A program made the translations under genes and the position numbers. A stretch of DNA of 15,271 bases, from the NCBI GenBank assembly GCA_903930515.1, contig CAIYYW010000359.1, positions 1 to 15,271 on the forward strand. The letters run 5' to 3'. The notes beneath the pieces are model-generated. The model worked only from the letters and a program-made list of their open reading frames with translations, ran no database searches and was not told the origin of the DNA. The DNA is from an uncultured delta proteobacterium (GTDB lineage Bacteria > RBG-13-61-14 > DRUE01). This document shows positions 7,143 to 13,806 of this stretch, piece by piece; position 1 is the stretch's first letter; every line of letters begins with the position of its first letter.

Positions 7143-8225
7143 TTGAAAAAACTGGACCAGGTCAGAATCGGGATTATCGGCTGCGGCCGGATCGCGGACC
7201 TCAATATCCTCGGCTACCTTGACCATCCCAAGTGCGAGCTGGTCGCGGTCTGCGACCTCAATCAGGAACTGGCCAAAAGCCGGATGAAGGAATGGGGCGC
7301 GAAAAAGTATTACACCGATTTGGAAAAGCTGGTCTCGGACCCGGAGATCAACGCGGTGGAAATCCTGCTCCCGCATTCGTTACATCTCCCCGCGGTGGTC
7401 TCGGCTGCCCGGGCCGGGAAGCATATCTCGCTTCAGAAGCCGATGTGCATTGAATTGTCGGAAGGCCGGGCAATGGTGGAGGAGGCGAAGCAGGCCGGGG
7501 TCTGGTTTAGGGTTACCGAGAATTTTATGTTCTACCCGCCTTACCGGATGATGAAGCAAATGCTTGACGCCGGCGAAATCGGAGATCCGCTGTCCCTTGA
7601 CATTAAACTCGGAGGAGGCGCCGGGGGATGGTGGGTTCCGCTCAAGACCTGGCTCTGGCATATCTCTCCGGAAAAATGCGGAGGCACGCCCGCGGTTTAT
7701 GACGACGGGTATCACAAGTTGAGCATCGCCAAGTTTATGCTCGGGAACATTGAGAGCGTGAAATGCTGGCTGGATTTCACCTTCGGCGTGGTGGATATCC
7801 CGTCCCTGGTGACCTGGAAGCACAAGAGCGGACAGGTCGGGGTCTGGGAAGTGGAGACCGGGGTGAACCTGATGATGAACCATAAATATTACGGCGCGGA
7901 CGAATGGGTGGAAATCACCGGGACCAAGGGTGTGCTCACCGCGACCCGTTGCACCAGCCGCTTGATGGAAATCCCGCCCCTGATCCTTTACAAGGACGGA
8001 CGGCATTTGGCCATTGACGACATCCGCGACGACTGGGGGGACAGTTTCCACGATGCCGGCTGGCATTTCATTGACTCCCTGATCGCGGGCACACAGCCGG
8101 ACCTTTCCGGAGAGGACGGGCTATACCTGATGAAGTTCTGGAAAGCGATCTGGAGGAGCACTTGCGAGAACCGGGAGGTCCGGCTGGAGGAGATCAAGGA
8201 GGAAAAGGAGCCGGCCAATGCCTGA
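7143..8225 (+). CDS. Gfo/Idh/MocA family oxidoreductase, copy 1
   Basis: A 360-residue NAD(P)-dependent dehydrogenase of the Gfo/Idh/MocA family, which typically oxidises or reduces sugars, cyclitols or nucleotide-sugars. The N-terminal Rossmann motif GIIGCGRIAD (10-19) binds the dinucleotide. The catalytic-lysine motif is QKP at 98-100, a variant of the usual EKP. GGTPAVYDDGYH (180-191) provides D187 and H191 of the active site. The C-terminal alpha/beta domain ends in a charged tail. The start is TTG, with GGAG (7133-7136) 6 nt upstream; the copy at 8501 also starts with TTG. It overlaps the next gene by 8 nt. It is roughly three-quarters identical to copy 2 with no gaps over the aligned length. 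The substrate is unknown. Confidence 0.93.
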   Translation: MKKLDQVRIGIIGCGRIADLNILGYLDHPKCELVAVCDLNQELAKSRMKEWGAKKYYTDLEKLVSDPEINAVEILLPHSLHLPAVVSAARAGKHISLQKPMCIELSEGRAMVEEAKQAGVWFRVTENFMFYPPYRMMKQMLDAGEIGDPLSLDIKLGGGAGGWWVPLKTWLWHISPEKCGGTPAVYDDGYHKLSIAKFMLGNIESVKCWLDFTFGVVDIPSLVTWKHKSGQVGVWEVETGVNLMMNHKYYGADEWVEITGTKGVLTATRCTSRLMEIPPLILYKDGRHLAIDDIRDDWGDSFHDAGWHFIDSLIAGTQPDLSGEDGLYLMKFWKAIWRSTCENREVRLEEIKEEKEPANA

Positions 8226-8499
8226 ATTCCTCGCGAACCTGCTGGCCCGGATCGCCTTTCCGCTGATCCGGTATTGGATTTTACGCCGCTCGGATCGCCG
8301 GCTGGCCAAATCCATCCGGGTGATGCGCCGGATCGCTTTCGCGTTCACCGGGGATCAGATGGTTTTAACCGCGCTGGCAGATGCGGCGGAAATTTTTGAA
8401 CAGGGCGGATGGGGGACCGAGCTGTTGAGAAAGATGGTGAGGGAGACAACCCCGGAATACGCGATTACGATTTTGCGTTCTATTTTGAGGAAGGACTGA
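8218..8499 (+). CDS. 93-residue protein of unknown family, copy 1
   Basis: A 93-residue, mostly helical-looking protein. Residues 4-22 are hydrophobic with scattered arginines, suggesting an amphipathic or membrane-touching helix, followed by a very basic stretch (23-38). The motifs shared with the second copy are AF-x-TGD (41-46) and AEIFEQ (57-62), with a common R-S-x-L ending. ATG 8218 lies inside the end of the preceding oxidoreductase gene (8-nt overlap), with AAGGAG about 7 nt upstream, so translation is coupled. I do not recognise a family. The pairing with an oxidoreductase in both modules suggests a partner or assembly subunit, which is inference. Confidence 0.82.
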   Translation: MPEFLANLLARIAFPLIRYWILRRSDRRLAKSIRVMRRIAFAFTGDQMVLTALADAAEIFEQGGWGTELLRKMVRETTPEYAITILRSILRKD

Positions 8500-8500
8500 A

Positions 8501-9571
8501 TTGGAAAAGCTGGATCGGGTGAAAATCGGGATCATCGGCTGCGGCCGGATCGCGGACCTCAATATCCTCGGATACCTGGACCATCCCAAGTGCGACCTGA
8601 TCGCGGTCTGCGATCTCTCGGAGGATCTGGCCCGGCAACGGATGAAGGAATGGGGCGCGAGAAAATATTACACCGATTTTGAAAAGCTGGTCTCGGACCC
8701 GGAGATCAACGCGGTGGAAATTTTGCTTCCGCACCGGTTGCACCTTCCCGCGGTGCTTTCCGCGGCCAAGGCCAAGAAGCATATCTCCCTCCAGAAGCCG
8801 ATGTGCGTGGATTTATGGGAAGGCCGGAAAATGATTGAGGCGGCCAAGGAAGCAGGGGTCTGGTTCCGGGTCACGGAGAATTTTATTTTCTATCCGCCTT
8901 ACCGGTTGCAGAAGCAATTTTTGGATTCCGGAGAAATCGGCGAGCCGCTCTCTGTCAACATCAGGCTCTGCGGCGCGGCCGGGGGATGGTGGGTTCCGCT
9001 CAAGACCTGGCTCTGGCGGCTGGACTTGCAGGAATGCGGGGGCACCCCCAGCGTTTATGACGACGGCTATCACAAGCTGTCCATTGCCAAGTTCCTGCTC
9101 GGAGAAATTGACACGGTCAAAACCTGGATTGACTTCACCTTCGGATCAGTGGACACGCCCGCGCTGGTAAGCTGGAAATATAAAAGCGGTCAGGTCGGGG
9201 TCTGGGAGGTCACCACCGCCCCGAACCTTCTTACCAATGGAAAATATTACGGCGCGGACGAATGGGTGGAAGTCACCGGCACCAAGGGCGTGCTCACGGC
9301 GAACCGCTGCACCAGCCGGTTGATGGAAATACCGCCGCTGGTCCTTTATAAAGATGGAAAGCACCTGGCCATTGACGACCTCCGCGACGACTGGGGAGAC
9401 AGCTTCCACGATGCCGGCTGGCATTTTATTGACTCGCTCCTGGAAGGCAAGCAGCCTCTGCTCACCGGCGAGGACGGGCTTTACCTGATGAAATTCTGGA
9501 AAGCGATCTGGAAGAGCCACTCTGAGAACCGCGAGATCAGAATGGACGATCTTGGCGAGGATGATCGTTAA
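8501..9571 (+). CDS. Gfo/Idh/MocA family oxidoreductase, copy 2
   Basis: A 356-residue paralogue of the gene at 7143, aligning without gaps. It keeps every functional residue at the same position: GCGRIAD in the Rossmann motif (13-19), QKP at 98-100, and D187 and H191 in VYDDGYH. Differences cluster at 134-180 and at the C-terminus, where substrate specificity or partner contacts may differ. The start is TTG, preceded by AAGGA (8491-8495) with 5-nt spacing and only 1 nt after the stop of the upstream small gene. Keeping two active near-copies in one operon suggests either a hetero-oligomer or two related substrates. The substrate is unknown. Confidence 0.93.
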   Translation: MEKLDRVKIGIIGCGRIADLNILGYLDHPKCDLIAVCDLSEDLARQRMKEWGARKYYTDFEKLVSDPEINAVEILLPHRLHLPAVLSAAKAKKHISLQKPMCVDLWEGRKMIEAAKEAGVWFRVTENFIFYPPYRLQKQFLDSGEIGEPLSVNIRLCGAAGGWWVPLKTWLWRLDLQECGGTPSVYDDGYHKLSIAKFLLGEIDTVKTWIDFTFGSVDTPALVSWKYKSGQVGVWEVTTAPNLLTNGKYYGADEWVEVTGTKGVLTANRCTSRLMEIPPLVLYKDGKHLAIDDLRDDWGDSFHDAGWHFIDSLLEGKQPLLTGEDGLYLMKFWKAIWKSHSENREIRMDDLGEDDR

Positions 9572-9572
9572 A

Positions 9573-9854
9573 ATGCCGCGATTTTTGCAAAAAGCGATTC
9601 CCAACCTGATCTTCGCCGGGTTCCGGTGGTGGCTGCTGATCAATTCCAACCGCAGTCTCGCGTTCCAGTTTAAGCTCGCCCAGCGCGTCGCCTTCGCAAT
9701 TACCGGGGACCGGTTTCTGAAAAATGTGATCGGCGAATTGGCGGAAATTTTTGAACAGGAAGGCAAAGAGGCTGAAACCGCGCGCAATTTGTTCCGGCAG
9801 GCGGACCGCGAATATTCAGCCGCGATCGTGAGAAGTTTTTTGCAGGAGGACTGA
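9573..9854 (+). CDS. 93-residue protein of unknown family, copy 2
   Basis: A paralogue of the protein at 8218. With ATG 9573 as start it is also exactly 93 residues and aligns from the first methionine to the last residue without a gap, with 36 identical positions. This is the reason for rejecting the upstream in-frame TTG (9552) and ATG (9561). GAGGA at 9557-9561 lies 11 nt before the start. It shares the AF-x-TGD and AEIFEQ motifs, but its N-terminal helix is richer in tryptophan and less arginine-rich. It begins 1 nt after the copy 2 oxidoreductase stop, and its own stop overlaps the next start as TGATG. Function unknown. Confidence 0.82.
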   Translation: MPRFLQKAIPNLIFAGFRWWLLINSNRSLAFQFKLAQRVAFAITGDRFLKNVIGELAEIFEQEGKEAETARNLFRQADREYSAAIVRSFLQED

Positions 9855-10843
9855 TGGGATTCTGGCAAAGACTGACGAAATTGGAAGACCGGGTTGACCC
9901 GGTCCGGGTGGCGCTGATCGGGGACGATTCCAGGGAGCGCAAGCTTCTGGAAAGCGCGTATCGGCAAAATCCCAAGACAGAAATTGTCTTTTCCGGCTCC
10001 GGCGAAGATCTGCCAAAAGCACATAAACAGGGAGATGCGGAGTTGGTGGAAATATTCGCGCCTGCTGAAAAAAGGGCGGAATTGGCCGGGCAATTCCTTG
10101 AGGCCGGGTTCAATGTCTCGCTCGGAATGCCCTGCTCGCTGGAAGCCGGGGAAACCGATGCGCTCAAATCCAGGGGCGAGTTGAGGGGAAAACAGGTCCG
10201 GGTCAGGAACCACTGCCTGTACTACCAGCCGTTTCAAAAAGCCCGGGGGTTGCTGGACCAGGAAAAAATCGGTTACGCCACCATGCTCAGATTGGTGGTG
10301 AAGCGGAACCAGGCGCCGGATAAAAATTTTGACCGCGGAAAGTGGATCCTGGAAAACGAGAGCGGATATTTGGCGCTGGCGGAATTTTTTTACGGGCCGA
10401 TGGAAAAGATTTTCGTGACCACCGGCGCGAGCGGAGATAAAACCGTCGGATCCTTTTTGATCGGCTTTAAATTCAAGACCCCTCACCGGATGGGATACTT
10501 GCTTTCGGATTTCGCGCCCGGGCTTCAAATCCGGACTTTCACCGAGCCGGTCTTCCGCCAGGTCTGGGCCACCGGCACCGCCGGGGTGATTATGGTCAAC
10601 CGCGGGGAGGGCCAGCTCTGGAGGGCGCCGGTCTTATGGCTCCGGGCGAAAAATTATTCGCATACTTATGAAGACCTGAAGGACGGCTGGGAAGAAATAT
10701 ATCCGGCGATGGTCAACGACGCGGTGGGCGCGCTTAGGGAAAACCGGCCCCTGATCTCCGGGCTGGCGTCCGCGCAACGGGGGATCCGGATCGCGGGCGC
10801 GGCCAAAAAGGCCATGGAACTGGGACAGGAGATTGTGATTTAG
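9854..10843 (+). CDS. Degenerate Gfo/Idh/MocA-like protein (probable pseudo-oxidoreductase)
   Basis: A 329-residue diverged relative of the two preceding oxidoreductases, alignable along its length. For example, the C-terminal GTAGVIMVNR region matches GTKGVLTATR in copy 1, and the YEDLKDGW region matches IDDIRDDW. The cofactor motif GIIGCGRIAD has become ALIGDDSRER (20-29). The catalytic QKP is GMP, with methionine 92 replacing lysine. The active-site D and H are aligned to glutamate and glycine near 167-171. It therefore should not bind NAD(P) in the usual way or catalyse hydride transfer. The frame is intact, the start overlaps the previous stop (TGATG), and AGGAGG (9844-9849) precedes it. 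It thus looks like a maintained non-catalytic protein, perhaps a structural or regulatory subunit. Confidence 0.85.
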   Translation: MGFWQRLTKLEDRVDPVRVALIGDDSRERKLLESAYRQNPKTEIVFSGSGEDLPKAHKQGDAELVEIFAPAEKRAELAGQFLEAGFNVSLGMPCSLEAGETDALKSRGELRGKQVRVRNHCLYYQPFQKARGLLDQEKIGYATMLRLVVKRNQAPDKNFDRGKWILENESGYLALAEFFYGPMEKIFVTTGASGDKTVGSFLIGFKFKTPHRMGYLLSDFAPGLQIRTFTEPVFRQVWATGTAGVIMVNRGEGQLWRAPVLWLRAKNYSHTYEDLKDGWEEIYPAMVNDAVGALRENRPLISGLASAQRGIRIAGAAKKAMELGQEIVI

Positions 10844-10851
10844 ATCACAAT
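10832..10851. repeat. Perfect palindrome over the operon stop codon (TGTGA-N6-TCACA)
   Basis: ATTGTGAT (10832-10839) and ATCACAAT (10844-10851) are perfect inverted repeats around TTAG, which contains most of the stop codon. The core equals the TGTGA-N6-TCACA consensus of CRP-type regulators. It lies in the 15-nt gap between convergent genes, where an operator is not expected. A shared transcript-end hairpin is an alternative, though no T-run follows. Confidence 0.5.
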
Positions 10852-10858
10852 TGACCGG

Positions 10859-11791
10859 CTATTCCACGATCCCGCTATTGATCAGAACCCGGTAGAGGTT
10901 TTCCGCGATCCATCCGTATCCGGGAGGCTTGGGATGGATGTCTTCAAATAACACCTGGTTCCGCAATTCCAGGTTGAAAGTTCCGTCCGGGGCATAAAGG
11001 CGGCTCTCAAAATAAGCATAATTGTCCGCCAGGGGCGCGCCCATTTTTTCCGCCACCTGTCTGGTCAGTCCGTTGGGCACCTCGTAATTATGCTCGCGGT
11101 CTCCGGCATAGGTCATCAGCACAATCGCCACCCCATCCGCCCGGCAAGATTCCACGATCTTGATCAAATCCTGGATAAACCGCCTCTGGATCCCCCGGAG
11201 TTCTTCATTTCCCGTGACCGGGTAGCCGCGTCCGCGATGCACGATAATCTCTCCGGTGTCGCGGCGGCGGACTACCCAGTTGGAATCATGCTGAATGCCC
11301 AGGGCATAGACCATCGAGACCAATTTATACAATTTCAGGCCATATAAAAATTTCTGCGCCAAATTTTCATCCTGGCCGGACACATTCCAGCGGTTGTTCA
11401 CCCCCACCATTACCACCAGGGCCGCGGGATGATATTTCCTGAAAATGCGGGGAAGGTCGTTCAGGATTTCGGTGGAGTTCTGCCCCGGAGCGCCCAGGTT
11501 GATCACCGTGTAATTTTTTCCGTTCCGCCGGAGCAGCTTTTCCAACTGAGCCGGATACGCCTGTTCCGGCTTGAGGTATAGCCCATAGGTGTTGGAATCG
11601 CCGATGCAGACCATCACCCGGCTTCCCGGCGCGATCCCCTTTTCCCGCGCCCGTCCGAAAACCAGGCCCGCCAGCTGAAGGACCAATTCAAACAGGACCA
11701 GGAATAGGAGTACCGCCAGCGCGGAAAAAATCAACCGCTTGAAAATTCCGCGGCGCGCGTTCCGTGCTTTTTCCGGTTCCGGGTTTGCCAT
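10859..11791 (-). CDS. Membrane-anchored SGNH/GDSL hydrolase-like protein
   Basis: A 310-residue protein with a charged N-terminus, one hydrophobic anchor (about 20-46), then an SGNH-hydrolase domain facing the periplasm. Block I is GDSNTYG (64-70) with nucleophile S66. Block II is NLGAPGQNS with G100, and block III is GVNN with N132. Block V is EDIHP (283-287), where H286 is present but a glutamate occupies the position usually held by aspartate in DxxH. Such enzymes remove acetyl or other acyl esters from polysaccharides or lipids. It converges with the operon ending at 10843, leaving 15 nt. No ribosome binding site is evident, and a TATAAT box 8 nt before the ATG suggests a leaderless message. 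Confidence 0.85.
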   Translation of the reverse strand: MANPEPEKARNARRGIFKRLIFSALAVLLFLVLFELVLQLAGLVFGRAREKGIAPGSRVMVCIGDSNTYGLYLKPEQAYPAQLEKLLRRNGKNYTVINLGAPGQNSTEILNDLPRIFRKYHPAALVVMVGVNNRWNVSGQDENLAQKFLYGLKLYKLVSMVYALGIQHDSNWVVRRRDTGEIIVHRGRGYPVTGNEELRGIQRRFIQDLIKIVESCRADGVAIVLMTYAGDREHNYEVPNGLTRQVAEKMGAPLADNYAYFESRLYAPDGTFNLELRNQVLFEDIHPKPPGYGWIAENLYRVLINSGIVE

Positions 11792-11799
11792 TCCCCGAT

Positions 11800-11827
11800 A
11801 TTATAGATTGAATCCGGCCGCGGGCAA
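11800..11827 (-). promoter_or_regulatory. Promoter of the SGNH hydrolase, leaderless arrangement
   Basis: Read on the minus strand: TTGCCC (11827-11822), a 16-nt spacer, TATAAT (11805-11800, perfect consensus), then 8 nt and the ATG at 11791. Transcription would start at or within about 2 nt of the start codon. Confidence 0.5.
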
Positions 11828-11868
11828 AATTTTCCGGGCCGCCGGAGCCGGGGGCCGGTCGCGCTTAC

Positions 11869-11897
11869 TTGACAATCAAAAGAGGATATGTTTTATT
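11869..11897 (+). promoter_or_regulatory. Promoter for the acyl-CoA dehydrogenase
   Basis: A perfect TTGACA (11869-11874), a 17-nt spacer, then TTTATT (11892-11897, four of six matches). The predicted leader is about 60 nt, ending with AAGGAGG (11948-11954) 8 nt before the ATG. It is back to back with the SGNH hydrolase promoter. Confidence 0.5.
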
Positions 11898-11962
11898 TAC
11901 CGGCAGGTTTCGGCATTGTTTTAATGATCCCACCGAAAAATTTTCAAAAGGAGGACTAAAGA

Positions 11963-13744
11963 ATGAGCGAGGGTATTCCCAAGGGCGGAAGTTTCCTGGT
12001 GGAGAAGGTCGGGAGCCGGAAGATCTTCACGCCGGACAATTTCAATGACGAGCAGAAGGCGATGGCGGAAACCGCGTCCAAGTTCTGCGAGAACGAGATG
12101 CTCCCGAAGCGCGAGCAGATAGACCACAAGGAAAAAGGGCTGATGCCGGGGATTTTAAAGAAAGCCGGCGAGATCGGTCTGTTGATGGTATCCATCCCGA
12201 CCGAATACGGCGGGCTGGGGATGGACAAGAAAACCTTCGTGCTGGTGGGCGAGTGTTTGTCGCCGGAGGCGAGCACCTTCGTGACCATGGCCGCGCATAC
12301 CTGCATCGGCACGCAGCCGCTGATCTTTTTCGGAAATGAGCGGCAGAAGCAGAAATACCTTCCCAAGGTGGCGACCGGGGAAATGATCGCGGCCTACTGC
12401 CTGACCGAGACCGGCGCCGGCTCGGACGCGATGGGGCTGAAGAGCAAGGCTGTGCTCAGCCCGGACGGCAAATTTTATATCCTGAACGGGGGCAAGCAGT
12501 TCATCACCAACGGCGCGATCGGGGACCTCTATACGGTCTTCGCGCACATTGACGGAGATCGGAAAAAGGCCGCGGCGTTTTTGGTGGAAAAATCCTTTCC
12601 GGGATTTTCCTTCGGGGTGGAAGAAAAGAAGATGGGGATCAAGGGCAGTTCCACCACTTCGCTGACCTTTGAAGACTGCAAGGTCCCGGTGGAGAATTTG
12701 CTGGGGAGCATGGGCGAGGGCGGCAAGATCGCGTTCAGCGTCCTGGATTTGGGCCGGCTCCAAGTGGGAGGCGCCTGCGCCGGAGCGGCCAAATGGCTGC
12801 TCAAGCAGACCATCGCCTACGGCAAGGAGCGGATTCAGTTCAAGAAGCCGATCGTGGAGTTCGGGATGGTCCAGAGGATGATGGCCGATTGCGCGGCATT
12901 GATCTACGCCATTGAGACCATCGCCTACCGCTCCGCGGACTTGATTGATCTGGCCCTGGAGGCGATCCCGGCCGGAGAGGCCGACGCGCACGCGAAGAAG
13001 CTCCAGGCGATCGGGAACTACGCGCCGGAATGTTCGGTGGTAAAGGTTTTCGGGTCGGAAGGATTGAGCAAGGCCGCGGATATGTGCCTGCAAATTTACG
13101 GCGGGTACGGCTTCACCGAGGAATATCCCGCGGAGAAGGTCGCGCGCGACTGCCGGGTGAACCGGATTTTTGAGGGCACCAACGAGATCAACCGCCAGAT
13201 CGTGATCGGGTCCATCATCCGCGCCGCGATGAAGAACGAGCTGCCGCTCTTGCAGCAGATCGGCAAGGTGATGGAAGACTTGAAAAAGGACGCGCAACCC
13301 AAGCCGGAAAAAAGCCCGCTCGGAACCGCCATCGCCCAAGTTGAGTTGTCCAAATGGCTCACCCTTTACACCATCAACTTCGCGTTCCAGAAACTGGGAG
13401 AGAAGCTGATGGACGAGCAGATCGCGGCGGAGATGCTGGCGGAAATGGTGATTGAATGCTATTGCACAGACTCGGTCTGCGCTCGGACCATCCAACTCCT
13501 TGAGAGCCGGGGAGAAAAGGGAGCGGAATTCGCCCTGCTCCTCAACAATATCTGGTGCTTTGAATCGCACCAGAGGGTTGCGGACCTGGCGAGAAGACTG
13601 CTCGCCGCGCTATCCAATGAAGCCGAGATCGCGGTTCATATCCCGAACCTGCTGAAAATGGCAAAACCCTTTCCGTTCAATTTCATCCAGGCAAAGCATA
13701 AGGCGGCGGAAATGCTTGCCGCGCAGGGCGAATATAAGATCTGA
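11963..13744 (+). CDS. Acyl-CoA dehydrogenase (VLCAD/ACAD9-like, C-terminally extended)
   Basis: A 593-residue FAD enzyme that would introduce the alpha-beta double bond into acyl-CoA, the first step of beta-oxidation. The N-terminal helical domain occupies about 25-140. The middle beta domain has TETGAGSDAMG (148-158), and the C-terminal helical domain includes KERIQFKKPI (288-297). The catalytic base is expected at E387 in YGGYGFTEEYP (379-389), followed by RIFEGTNEINR (401-411), the family signature. About 170 residues extend past the standard 380-400-residue fold, as in the very-long-chain/ACAD9 type that associates with the inner membrane, so a long-chain substrate is plausible. The gene stands alone with its own promoter, an ideal ribosome binding site and a terminator. 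Electron-transfer flavoprotein genes are not in the window. Confidence 0.95.
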   Translation: MSEGIPKGGSFLVEKVGSRKIFTPDNFNDEQKAMAETASKFCENEMLPKREQIDHKEKGLMPGILKKAGEIGLLMVSIPTEYGGLGMDKKTFVLVGECLSPEASTFVTMAAHTCIGTQPLIFFGNERQKQKYLPKVATGEMIAAYCLTETGAGSDAMGLKSKAVLSPDGKFYILNGGKQFITNGAIGDLYTVFAHIDGDRKKAAAFLVEKSFPGFSFGVEEKKMGIKGSSTTSLTFEDCKVPVENLLGSMGEGGKIAFSVLDLGRLQVGGACAGAAKWLLKQTIAYGKERIQFKKPIVEFGMVQRMMADCAALIYAIETIAYRSADLIDLALEAIPAGEADAHAKKLQAIGNYAPECSVVKVFGSEGLSKAADMCLQIYGGYGFTEEYPAEKVARDCRVNRIFEGTNEINRQIVIGSIIRAAMKNELPLLQQIGKVMEDLKKDAQPKPEKSPLGTAIAQVELSKWLTLYTINFAFQKLGEKLMDEQIAAEMLAEMVIECYCTDSVCARTIQLLESRGEKGAEFALLLNNIWCFESHQRVADLARRLLAALSNEAEIAVHIPNLLKMAKPFPFNFIQAKHKAAEMLAAQGEYKI

Positions 13745-13767
13745 AATTTGTCGGGTGATTTTAAACC

Positions 13768-13806
13768 GCGGGGGCCGGGCGATCCGGCCCCTGCTTTGTT
13801 ATTTGT
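13768..13806 (+). terminator. Rho-independent terminator after the acyl-CoA dehydrogenase
   Basis: An 11-bp stem with one G-U pair (13768-13778 with 13784-13794, core GGGGCCGG/CCGGCCCC) and a 5-nt loop is followed by a T-rich tract at 13795-13805. It lies between convergent genes, and the T tract overlaps the end of the flavoprotein gene. The hairpin could serve both directions. Confidence 0.8.

Larger units (their letters stand above)
7143..9854 (+). repeat. Tandem duplication of a two-gene module
   Basis: Unit 1 (7143-8499) and unit 2 (8501-9854) each contain a Gfo/Idh/MocA oxidoreductase followed by a 93-residue protein, both in the same order and phase. The repeat period is about 1.36 kb. 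The oxidoreductases retain long near-identical DNA stretches, for example over the GCGRIAD region near 7180-7214 and 8540-8574. The small genes are much more diverged (36 of 93 residues identical), so they have evolved faster. Confidence 0.9.

Noticed and set aside
9552-9572. TTG 9552 or ATG 9561 as start of the second small protein
   Set aside because: ATG 9573 gives exactly the same length as the paralogue and a gapless alignment from the first residue.
9146-10528. 460-residue open frame on the minus strand
   Set aside because: It runs antisense across three genes with clear homology, its composition is that of a shadow frame in G+C-rich codons, and no recognisable domain appears.
12155-13570. 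471-residue open frame on the minus strand
   Set aside because: It is entirely antisense to the acyl-CoA dehydrogenase, which has all family motifs. The antisense translation is rich in His/Arg/Leu with no domain.
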